Shown here: piece by piece, positions 31,915-39,047 of the stretch | Numbering within the stretch: position 1 is the stretch's first letter | Layout: every line of letters begins with the position of its first letter | From: a bacterium | Lineage (GTDB): Bacteria > Thermotogota > Thermotogae > Mesoaciditogales > Mesoaciditogaceae | DNA: 43,864 nt | Direction of reading: 5' to 3' | Assembly: GCA_021800445.1 (NCBI GenBank) | Contig: JAJYYZ010000014.1 | Coordinates: forward strand, 1 to 43,864 | The notes under the pieces: model-generated | Database searches by the model: none | What the model saw: only the letters and a program-made list of their open reading frames with translations | Told to the model about the DNA's origin: nothing | Made by a program: the position numbers and the translations under genes

Positions 31915-33417
31915 TCACTCCCATTCTATCGTTGAAGGCGGTTTATCCGTTATATCGTACACAATACGACCTATTTCCGGAATCTGTCCCGTTATTTTTG
32001 TTGATATTTCTTTAAGGATATCGTGCGGCAGATTATGCCAGGATGCCGTCATTCCGTCAACGCTGTCGACTGCCCTGATGGCCAAAACATATCCGTAAGA
32101 TCGCGCATCTCCTTTGACCCCGACGGATCTGGAAGAAAGCAAAACGGCGAACGCTTGCCATATTTTAGAGTATTCTCCCTTTTCTATCAAAACTTTTGTG
32201 AGGATGTCATCCGCTGATCTTAAGATATCAGCCTTTTCTCGCGTTACTTCTCCTATTATTCTCACGGCCAGCCCCGGCCCGGGAAAAGGATGCCTCTGAA
32301 TAAAGGTATCCGGCAGACCGAGTTCTTTTCCAACCTGTCTCACTTCGTCTTTAAACAATTCCCTTATCGGTTCCAAAAGTTTCAAGTTCATCTTTTCGGG
32401 CAAGCCTCCGACGTTGTGATGACTCTTTATCTTTACGGATGATTTGGAAGTAACCGCGGACTCAATCGCATCAGGATATATCGTGCCTTGAAGCAAAAAT
32501 TCGGCATCGTACGAAAGTGCCTCCTTTTCGAAAACTTCTATGAAGGTTTCTCCTATTGTTTTCCTTTTTCTCTCAGGATCTTCTATGCCCTTTAACCGTT
32601 CGAAAAACAAATTTGAAGCATCGACAACTTTTACATCTATTCCGATTCTCTTCAGATCTTTTGGAACTTCCATGTCTTCAATTCTGAGAAGGCCGTGATT
32701 CACGAAGATGGGAATCAAGTGTTTTCCTATCGCTTTTGACGTCAAAACAGTTGCGATTGTCGAGTCAACGCCTCCCGAAATCGCACCTATGACTTTTTTG
32801 CCTTTGACGATCGATTTTATTTCTTTTACCTTTGAATCGACAAAACTTTCCATCGTCCACTGCGGTTGCGCTTTACATATTTTGAAAACGAAATTTTTTA
32901 AGATGCCGGTCCCATGTTCGGTGTGTGCGACTTCGGGATGAAATTGAATCGCATGTATGTTTTTGTATTCAAATGCCGCGATGAGATCATTTTGACTTTT
33001 CGCCGTTTGAATGAAGCCTTTCGGTAAGGTTTTAACCGTGTCTCCATGGCTCATCCACACCGTTATTTCAGATGGAATGCCTTCAAAAAGCACGGAATGC
33101 GAAAGCGATACTTTTGTGAAACCGTACTCGGCTATTTCTCCTCTTTCGACTTTGCCTTCAAATCTTTTGGATATGAGTTGCATCCCATAGCATATCCCAA
33201 GTACCGGAACGGTTCTGTTGAATAATTCCTCCGGCAGTTCAAAAGTCTCTTCATCATAAACGCTCATCGGACCTCCTGACAGGATGACACCCAACTCGCT
33301 GCCATCGAATTTGAAATCCTTTGAATTTATGACTGTTGAAAAAACACCCATTTCTCTTATACGCCTTGCGAGTAATTGTGTGTACTGAGATCCATAATCG
33401 ATGATTACAATTTTCAT
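31915..33417 (-). CDS. guaA: GMP synthase (glutamine-hydrolysing)
   Basis: About 500 residues converting XMP to GMP. Class-I glutamine amidotransferase domain: IIDYGSQYTQLLARRIRE, GICYGMQL (nucleophile Cys), AIQFHPEVAHTEHGT (His and Glu of the triad). ATP pyrophosphatase domain: GAISGGVDSTIATVL. C-terminal dimerisation domain: RHPFPGPGLAVRIIGEV, ending RIVYDITDKPPSTIEWE. ATG 33417 is chosen because GGGAGGA lies just upstream and MKIVIIDYGSQ is the normal start; the longer frame to 33450 runs through that site. It is the first gene of the guaAB operon, and a palindrome lies over its probable -10 region. Confidence 0.97.
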   Translation of the reverse strand: MKIVIIDYGSQYTQLLARRIREMGVFSTVINSKDFKFDGSELGVILSGGPMSVYDEETFELPEELFNRTVPVLGICYGMQLISKRFEGKVERGEIAEYGFTKVSLSHSVLFEGIPSEITVWMSHGDTVKTLPKGFIQTAKSQNDLIAAFEYKNIHAIQFHPEVAHTEHGTGILKNFVFKICKAQPQWTMESFVDSKVKEIKSIVKGKKVIGAISGGVDSTIATVLTSKAIGKHLIPIFVNHGLLRIEDMEVPKDLKRIGIDVKVVDASNLFFERLKGIEDPERKRKTIGETFIEVFEKEALSYDAEFLLQGTIYPDAIESAVTSKSSVKIKSHHNVGGLPEKMNLKLLEPIRELFKDEVRQVGKELGLPDTFIQRHPFPGPGLAVRIIGEVTREKADILRSADDILTKVLIEKGEYSKIWQAFAVLLSSRSVGVKGDARSYGYVLAIRAVDSVDGMTASWHNLPHDILKEISTKITGQIPEIGRIVYDITDKPPSTIEWE

Positions 33418-33435
33418 GTTTTCCTCCCACGATCC

Positions 33436-33449
33436 TGATAATATTATCA
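33436..33449. promoter_or_regulatory. Palindrome TGATAATATTATCA before guaA
   Basis: A perfect 14-base palindrome about 20 bases before the guaA start and overlapping AT-rich bases that could be its -10 region. It may be an operator for purine control or simply an AT-rich promoter. No purine riboswitch fold was seen in the short leader. Confidence 0.4.
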
Positions 33450-33465
33450 CGTTTTATCGAATTTT

Positions 33466-33516
33466 AACCTTTTTAAGCAAGAATTATCACACCTCAAGCG
33501 GTAGAAGCATGTTATC
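33466..33516 (+). mobile_element. Diverged solo IS605-type right end near guaA
   Basis: TTTTTAAGCAAGAATT is identical to the inverse of the scar at 22.48 kb, followed by a diverged hairpin region (CACCTCAAGCGGTAGAAG) and CATGTTATC in place of CATGTCACT. Orientation is opposite to the 22.4 and 43.7 kb copies. No tnpB coding sequence remains. Confidence 0.5.
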
Positions 33517-33783
33517 TTTTTTCCCAATCCTCTACAGGTCCCGGTACGACGTAAAATATTTCATTCACTTTTAAATCAAGTCGAACAACCATATTCTCCA
33601 TTTGATGCCACAACTCTATTTTACAACAGTTTCATTCTAAAAATTTTTGCTTATCAATTTGGAACTTTTCCACGATAAGCGCAGGCCTCAATCCAACTTT
33701 TTGAAAATCCTTTATTCTTTGTTATCGACCTTCCGAACATTTTTCCAACTTTTTGCGTCTAAATTATGAAATGAATAATCCAT
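33512..33783 (-). pseudogene. Possible degraded small gene next to the IS605 scar
   Basis: On the minus strand ATG at 33783 opens MDYSFHNLDAKSWKNVRKV and stops at TAA. Another frame then continues QRIKDFQKVGLRPALIVEKF, is broken by one TGA, and resumes NEIFYVVPGPVEDWEKR before ending inside the IS605-like scar. The protein-like composition across two frames suggests a decayed gene. I recognise no family. Confidence 0.3.
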
Positions 33784-33816
33784 CCCCTTTGTTATGAAAT
33801 TACAAAGTTACCTCCC

Positions 33817-33838
33817 CGAGGATCCGAAAGGATCCTCG
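33817..33838. other. Perfect hairpin with GAAA tetraloop
   Basis: CGAGGATCC (33817-33825), GAAA loop, GGATCCTCG (33830-33838): nine perfect pairs closed by a GNRA tetraloop. It is not followed by a T-run, and the TGGTATAAT at 33842 follows immediately. It may be an RNA structural element or a decayed terminator. Confidence 0.55.
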
Positions 33839-33841
33839 TTA

Positions 33842-33920
33842 TGGTATAATTTAAATATAATCTATTTTTTCTCTCCCAAAAATTTGAAAGAGACCCATCA
33901 GGTTACCGATGGGCTTTTTT
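33842..33920 (+). ncRNA. Candidate small RNA: extended -10 followed by a terminator
   Basis: TGGTATAAT at 33842-33850 would start a transcript near 33857, and CCCATC-AGGTTACC-GATGGG-C-TTTTTT (33894-33920) ends it, giving about 65 bases without a coding frame of note. Alternatively this is an attenuator before the integrase remnant. There is no -35 match, so expression is uncertain. Confidence 0.35.
33894..33920 (+). terminator. Rho-independent terminator
   Basis: Six-pair stem CCCATC/GATGGG with an eight-base loop and six Ts, just upstream of the integrase remnant. Confidence 0.75.
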
Positions 33921-33937
33921 CACTAAAGTGTGATCTA

Positions 33938-34096
33938 ATGGCAAGACACACGACAGCGACTTTGTATCTTAAGAATAGAACGAACATTGAAAACATCCAG
34001 CTGATGTTGGAACACACAAGTCTGTCGACAACGCAAAAGTATTTGCAACTGACAGATGAAGAGGTTGCAAAAGATCTTTTGAGAGCAAACTGGTGA
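33938..34096 (+). pseudogene. Tyrosine recombinase (phage/Xer integrase) C-terminal remnant
   Basis: Fifty-two residues: MARHTTATLYLKNRTNIENI then QLMLEHTSLSTTQKYLQLT. This is the C-terminal catalytic core of a tyrosine recombinase: RHTxATxL (second Arg box), EHTSLSTTQ (His box) and the nucleophile Tyr in TTQKY. Everything upstream (first Arg, Lys, core-binding domain) is missing; a terminator takes its place. It is thus a truncated integrase, evidence of a former mobile element at the left border of the accessory island. It ends four bases before the next gene. Confidence 0.8.
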
Positions 34097-34100
34097 CGGA

Positions 34101-34535
34101 ATGACAGGAAAATCGAAGAAGTTTGTGATTTCAATAGTTATACTTTTATTCACGCTTACAGCCTTTGGCACAGGGTGGAAATACACAACAGATATAGACA
34201 TAGACATGCCGTTGAACGGCTTTCCCCTTTTTGTGCCTATATTTTCAAAGATATCCGCATACGGCTTTGAAGGGTTTAATCCATTTCAGATGGGATATTA
34301 TTTCAAAAGGTATCTTATGCCAATCAAGCTTGATGTTTTTGATGCGTACATAAACTTCGGGACAGTGCTTTTGGTAATACCATATCTGGATACCGGAATT
34401 GATTACATAAGTCAGTCAGGATTATACATAGGAATATATCTGCCGCTGGCATTTATACCTTTAAACGGAATCTATTCATTTTACGGAATACAACACGCCC
34501 CGATCTTCGGGATCAATCTGGGATACTTTCATTGA
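34101..34535 (+). CDS. Small secreted / outer-envelope protein, unknown
   Basis: A 144-residue protein. An N-terminal signal peptide (KKFVISIVILLFTLTAFG) is followed by alternating hydrophobic/polar stretches (FPLFVPIF, YFKRYLMPIKLDVF, GLYIGIYLPLAF, FGINLGYFH) that look like beta-strands of a small outer-membrane or toga-associated protein. It ends in an aromatic-rich strand. No family is recognised. ATG follows the integrase remnant by four bases with only a weak GGTGACGG site. Its TGA is the first codon of repeat element D. Confidence 0.5.
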   Translation: MTGKSKKFVISIVILLFTLTAFGTGWKYTTDIDIDMPLNGFPLFVPIFSKISAYGFEGFNPFQMGYYFKRYLMPIKLDVFDAYINFGTVLLVIPYLDTGIDYISQSGLYIGIYLPLAFIPLNGIYSFYGIQHAPIFGINLGYFH

Positions 34536-34795
34536 GATGATAATTATACTTAACTTATTTTAAAAGCCGAACGCTCATTTACTTTAAGCGGAGGGTAGGA
34601 TGTCTCCGATTTTGACCTCCAAAACTCAGCAATCAAGTTTGACAGATATTTTAGAATATCTTTTAACGTCATTTTTGCACACATTTTCACCTTTCTTTGT
34701 CAGTCAGTAATGGTATCGGTTTCTTTCCGGATGTTTTGCCTTATCAAAATGTGAAAATGCGCAAATCTAAATCTAAAACTGATTCAGTATAGATG
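34533..34795 (+). repeat. Interspersed inverted-repeat element, copy D (long form)
   Basis: Starts at the TGA stop of the preceding gene (TGAGATGATAATTATACTTA) and continues TTTTAAAAGCCGAACGC and GCGGAGGG. The right end CTGATTCAGTATAGATG is the inverse of copy C's left end (TATACTGAATCA). The central stem here is GGAGG...CCTCC instead of GGCAGG...CCTGCC. The right end overlaps the decayed DUF169 tail. About 100 bases between the stem and the right end are unexplained. Confidence 0.6.
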
Positions 34796-35472
34796 TATTT
34801 TCTTTATTTTTAAGTTTTTCATAAGGAATTTTTTTCCTTGAATCAGGCATAGCCCTGCTTGAAAGATACTCTACATATTTTTCAATCACTTCAAAAACAG
34901 CCGTAACTTAAATTCATCTTACTTTGTTTGTAAGGAATTATCGTGGTATCAACGCACGTTGCCTGTAAAATGGATGTTGAAGATTCAATCCTTTGACCAC
35001 CTTTTGAATTAAGATATGATAAAGATATCCACATCAGCCCCTCAATTTTATCTTCTACAACAACTACATCTGGTTCAATAATGGCTGTTTCAAGAGGAAA
35101 GAGATACAAAGATTGAAGAGTACCATACTCTATGGTTGTCATTCCTTTAAACATTTCCTTGCCGGTACTTTCTGCTTTTGTAATTCCAAAACCTACCAAT
35201 GATTTACCATTTTTAAGAGCTTCTGAAAGTGGCTTGAATCCAAAAGCTGCTGCAGCGGCGGGACATGAAATGTCCTCTTTTGTAAGGAATACATATTCAC
35301 CATGTCTTGCCTTCATCACAGCCTGACAATATCTATATCCTTGCAATCTTTTGATATTGTCGGAAGAAAAAGTGGTTTCATCAAAAATGAATTTAACACC
35401 TACTGGATATGTGGATAAACCAATCTTTTCTTTCATAATCCTTGCTTTTGCTTTTAAATCGTTGATATTCAT
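34773..35472 (-). pseudogene. DUF169 protein gene broken near its 3' end
   Basis: The intact part (34891-35472, 193 residues) is a DUF169 (COG2043) protein: IGLSTYPVGVKFIFDETTF, YCQAVMKARHGEYVFLTKED, ISCPAAAAAFGF and GKSLVGFGITKAESTGKEMF. It stops at NLSYGCF, where the family continues for about 40-50 more residues. In a different frame directly downstream (34773-34899) the sequence reads VFEVIEKYVEYLSSRAMPDS then RKKIPYEKL, exactly the kind of tail DUF169 proteins end with. So a small deletion has removed the middle of the tail and shifted the frame. Function of the family is unknown. The tail's last codons lie in repeat D. Confidence 0.75.
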
Positions 35473-35690
35473 TTAAACATCTCTCTGCATAAAATATAAT
35501 CGAGTTTAATAAGTCATTTACAATCCAATATGAACTTATGCTCTTAAATATTCTAACACTTTTATGCCCTGCCAATGCCCCACTTTTACAGAATTACTTC
35601 TCAAAGACCGATCAAATAACGTATACCCCCCATTTGGATTCTGGGAGGGTTAAAGTTCGATTTTTGAAATGACGGACGGCTTCCATCCGC
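35473..35690. other. Leader region of the helicase gene with hairpins and repeat fragment E
   Basis: About 220 bases. Near the left are the DUF169 promoter bases. GTATACCCCCCATTTGG plus TGGGAGGGT forms an eight-pair stem with one bulged A. TTCGATTTTTGAAAT (about 35655-35669) is identical to repeat A. CGGACGG-CTT-CCATCCG (35673-35689) forms another hairpin touching the helicase start. This is probably a partial copy of the repeat family interrupted at its right end. Confidence 0.5.
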
Positions 35691-38600
35691 TTGATTCAAA
35701 ATTCTGATAAAATATTTACAGAAGGTAATTGGAATTCCAAAATTGAATATGATCAAATAAACTTTCTTACGTTAAAGGCAGAACAAGAATGGAGTGATAT
35801 TTTGTCTGAAATTATAACAACCGAAGAGGAATTACTTTCATCAATTATGAATGATATCATACCGACAACTAAAGAATTGCTTTTCCTTGTTGGTTATTTT
35901 TATTTTTCTGGCTTTGAGAAAATTTATAAATCCATAAATGATAAACAAATTAAAATTCTTGTGGGATTAGATGTAGATGTTAACTATAAACGCTTTATTG
36001 AATATAAAAATCTGAGTACAAAAGAATCTTTTAGTAAAGAAGAGATAAGAAGGAAATTTGAAGAGGACTTCATAAAATTGTTTAATGATACAGATTTTTT
36101 TGATAATAAAGAAAAGCAAGAGTCAGTGAAAATTTTCATCGAAAAAATAAAAAACGGAACTCTTGAACTAAGAAAAACTCTTAAGCCTAACCATGCCAAA
36201 CTGTACTTATTTAAAAATTCGCATGATCACAGTGAAAATGGAAGAAATCCTGGTTCTATAATAACAGGCTCAAGCAATTTAACCGCATCCGGCTTGGGAA
36301 ATCAATTCGAGATAAATGTGATCATACGTGATAGAGATGATTTTCAAAAGATGGAAAAACTTTTTTCTGATCTTTGGAGTGAATCGGTAGAATTTTCCAA
36401 AGAAGACTTTGAGCAAAGAATTCTTCAGAAAATATGGCTTGAAAAACTTCCAGTACCTTATTTGCTTTATATAAGAGTTTTAGACGAGATTTTTAATAGA
36501 AGAAAAGAAGAAAATATATCCTTGCCATCTAAAATAACAAAAGATAAATTCTTGGATCTCGAATATCAAAAGGACGCTATTGAACAAGGACTCAGAATAA
36601 TAAAAAAGCATTCTGGGGTGATCATTGCAGATGTCGTTGGGCTTGGGAAAAGTATAATAGCTTCAACGATGGCCTACAATTTAAGGATGAAAACGATAAT
36701 AATCGCTCCTCCTCATTTAAAGCAGCAATGGGAAGATTACATATATGATTTTGATTTCAACGGAAAATTTTTTAGTTCCGGAAAATTAGAAGATGCTCTA
36801 AGGGTAGTTGAAAATGAAAAAGGAGAAAAACTGATCATAATAGATGAAGTTCATCGATATAGAAATGAAGAAACACAAGATTATGCTATTTTACATAAAA
36901 TTTGTCAATCGAATAAAGTTATACTTCTTACGGCTACACCTTACAGCAATAAGCCAGAGGATATATTTGCATTAATAAAACTCTTTCAAATCCCTACAAG
37001 GTCCACCTTGAGGACAGTTGATAACCTCTCTGCCAAATTTCGCGAATTAGTTGGAAGATACAATGAAATAAACAAAGAAAGTAAAAAAAAGGATCTAACA
37101 GATGATCCAAGAATTAAAAAAATAGGTTCAGAAATTAGAGATATGATTTCTCCTTTGGTTATAAGAAGATCAAGGATCGACCTAAAAGAGATAAAAAAAT
37201 ATAGGCAAGATATAGAAAAACAAAATATAAAATTCCCTTATGTTCATGATCCAGAAATTCTTGAATATTACTTAGGCGATCTGGAAGATCTATATATAGA
37301 AACACTTGAGAAAATATCTCCTTCAGATGATAAGAAAGTTGGATTTATAGGTGCAAGATATAAGCCTGTTACATATCTAAAAGACTACGAAAGTTACAAG
37401 CGAAAAATCTCGCAGACATTTGACATGGATGAGCAATTATTTAAACAATCTCAAATAAACCTTGCAGACTTTATGAGAAGGCATCTTGTAAGAAGATTTG
37501 AAAGTTCGATAAGGGCTTTTGAAATTTCTCTTAAAAACATGATAAAATCAACAAAAAACATTTTGGAATGGCATCAAAAACTTCATCTGGTACCCATTTA
37601 CAAAAAGGGAGATATAATTTCTCCAGAGGAATTTGAAGATTTTGAAGTGGAAGAAACGACTCTCTTTGACATGGAAAATTTAAAAATTCAGAACAAACTC
37701 GCTTCTCTCAGAAAAAAGGGATACGAATTTATAGAGAGTAAAGAACTGAAGGTAGATTTTGAAAGAGATGTTAAAAAAGATTTGGAATTACTTGAAAATA
37801 TCTACAAAGAATGGTTCGAGACAAAAAGACAAGATTCAAAATTAGAGCATTTTAAAAAATACTTGCTTCAATTAATGTCAGATGCGTCAAATGGAAAGAT
37901 TGTGATTTTCAGTGAGTTTAAAGATACTGTAGATTACTTATATGAAAATTTAAAAGATCAATTCAAGATGATAAGTTATTCCGCGTCAGAAAGACACAAA
38001 CTACCAAAGATTAGAAACAACTTTGATGCCTCTGTCAGTGAGAAGGAAGATGATTTAGATATTCTAATAACTACTGATTCGATGTCTGAAGGTGTCAACT
38101 TAAACAGAGCCAATATCATTTTCAATTATGATGTTCCATATAATCCAACGAGAGTAATCCAAAGAATTGGAAGAATAAACAGAATAAGCACGAAAGTCTT
38201 TGATAATATCTTTATTTACAATTTTTTCCCATCGAGAGTTGGAGAAAAAGAAACGAATGTAAAACGTATATCAACACTTAAGTTATCAATGATTCAAGCA
38301 ATTTTAGGAGAAGATACAAAAATTCTAACCTCTGATGAAGAACTTCACGCATATTTTTCAGAACAATACAAAGAGGAAGAAGAAAAATCATGGGATGTTG
38401 AATATATGAACTTTATAAATGAAATAAAAAACAGTCATTCTGATTTGATTCAAAAAGCCCGTGAAATACCAAAAAGAGTTAAAATAAAAAGAAGTGTTGA
38501 TAAAGGTGAAAAGGGTGTTGTAGTTTTTGGTAAAAAGGCGGGAGAATATGTTTTCAAAATTGGAAATAGTAAATCAATTGAAAGCCTACCTCTTGAGAAA

Positions 38601-39008
38601 GCCTTAAATTTGTTTAAAGCCTCAGAAGATGAAAAATCTCAACATGTAAGCGAGGATTTTGATCCGATTTATCAGGATGTAAAGAAAAAATTGTTTGAGC
38701 GTAATTCTCATTTCAGAAGGGATAAAACGACAATCGGAGTTTTGGATAAGCTTAAAGCTATAAAGAAAGCGATTCCTGATGATAGAATTAAGGAATATAT
38801 CGATGACCTTATAAAAGTTATTGAAGAGTATGACGATCTACCTGAAAATTATTTAAAACTCATCAATAAAATAAATACTCGTAACTACCAAAGTTTTATA
38901 GAGCAAATCCAAAAAACAATTCCGCATGACTATCTTTTGGCTATAATAAATCGTGCAAAAGAAATAGATGAAGGAGAAGAGGTTATAATCTTTGCAGAGG
39001 AATTTTGA
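35691..39008 (+). CDS. PLD-nuclease / SNF2-type helicase fusion (defence-type)
   Basis: 1105 residues. The N-terminal phospholipase-D-like domain (about 50-240) has NHAKLYLF (HxK motif near 166) and ITGSSNLTASGLGNQFEINV. A superfamily-2 SNF2-like helicase follows: ADVVGLGKSIIASTMA (Walker A, about 313), TIIIAPPHLKQQW, LIIIDEVHRYRNEE (Walker B, DEVH, about 384), LLTATPYSN, TTDSMSEGVNLNRANIIFNY and RVIQRIGRINR (motif VI, about 825). The C-terminal 250 residues are charged and unassigned. PLD-helicase proteins beside large methyltransferases belong to restriction/anti-phage loci (translocation plus DNA cleavage). TTG 35691 lacks a ribosome site and sits on a repeat scar, so the true N-terminus is uncertain. 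Base composition is strongly AT-rich. It is first in a three-gene operon. Confidence 0.88.
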   Translation: MIQNSDKIFTEGNWNSKIEYDQINFLTLKAEQEWSDILSEIITTEEELLSSIMNDIIPTTKELLFLVGYFYFSGFEKIYKSINDKQIKILVGLDVDVNYKRFIEYKNLSTKESFSKEEIRRKFEEDFIKLFNDTDFFDNKEKQESVKIFIEKIKNGTLELRKTLKPNHAKLYLFKNSHDHSENGRNPGSIITGSSNLTASGLGNQFEINVIIRDRDDFQKMEKLFSDLWSESVEFSKEDFEQRILQKIWLEKLPVPYLLYIRVLDEIFNRRKEENISLPSKITKDKFLDLEYQKDAIEQGLRIIKKHSGVIIADVVGLGKSIIASTMAYNLRMKTIIIAPPHLKQQWEDYIYDFDFNGKFFSSGKLEDALRVVENEKGEKLIIIDEVHRYRNEETQDYAILHKICQSNKVILLTATPYSNKPEDIFALIKLFQIPTRSTLRTVDNLSAKFRELVGRYNEINKESKKKDLTDDPRIKKIGSEIRDMISPLVIRRSRIDLKEIKKYRQDIEKQNIKFPYVHDPEILEYYLGDLEDLYIETLEKISPSDDKKVGFIGARYKPVTYLKDYESYKRKISQTFDMDEQLFKQSQINLADFMRRHLVRRFESSIRAFEISLKNMIKSTKNILEWHQKLHLVPIYKKGDIISPEEFEDFEVEETTLFDMENLKIQNKLASLRKKGYEFIESKELKVDFERDVKKDLELLENIYKEWFETKRQDSKLEHFKKYLLQLMSDASNGKIVIFSEFKDTVDYLYENLKDQFKMISYSASERHKLPKIRNNFDASVSEKEDDLDILITTDSMSEGVNLNRANIIFNYDVPYNPTRVIQRIGRINRISTKVFDNIFIYNFFPSRVGEKETNVKRISTLKLSMIQAILGEDTKILTSDEELHAYFSEQYKEEEEKSWDVEYMNFINEIKNSHSDLIQKAREIPKRVKIKRSVDKGEKGVVVFGKKAGEYVFKIGNSKSIESLPLEKALNLFKASEDEKSQHVSEDFDPIYQDVKKKLFERNSHFRRDKTTIGVLDKLKAIKKAIPDDRIKEYIDDLIKVIEEYDDLPENYLKLINKINTRNYQSFIEQIQKTIPHDYLLAIINRAKEIDEGEEVIIFAEEF

Positions 39009-39047
39009 AAGCTTTTGAATCCAATTCTATTGAAGGGATGGTTATAG

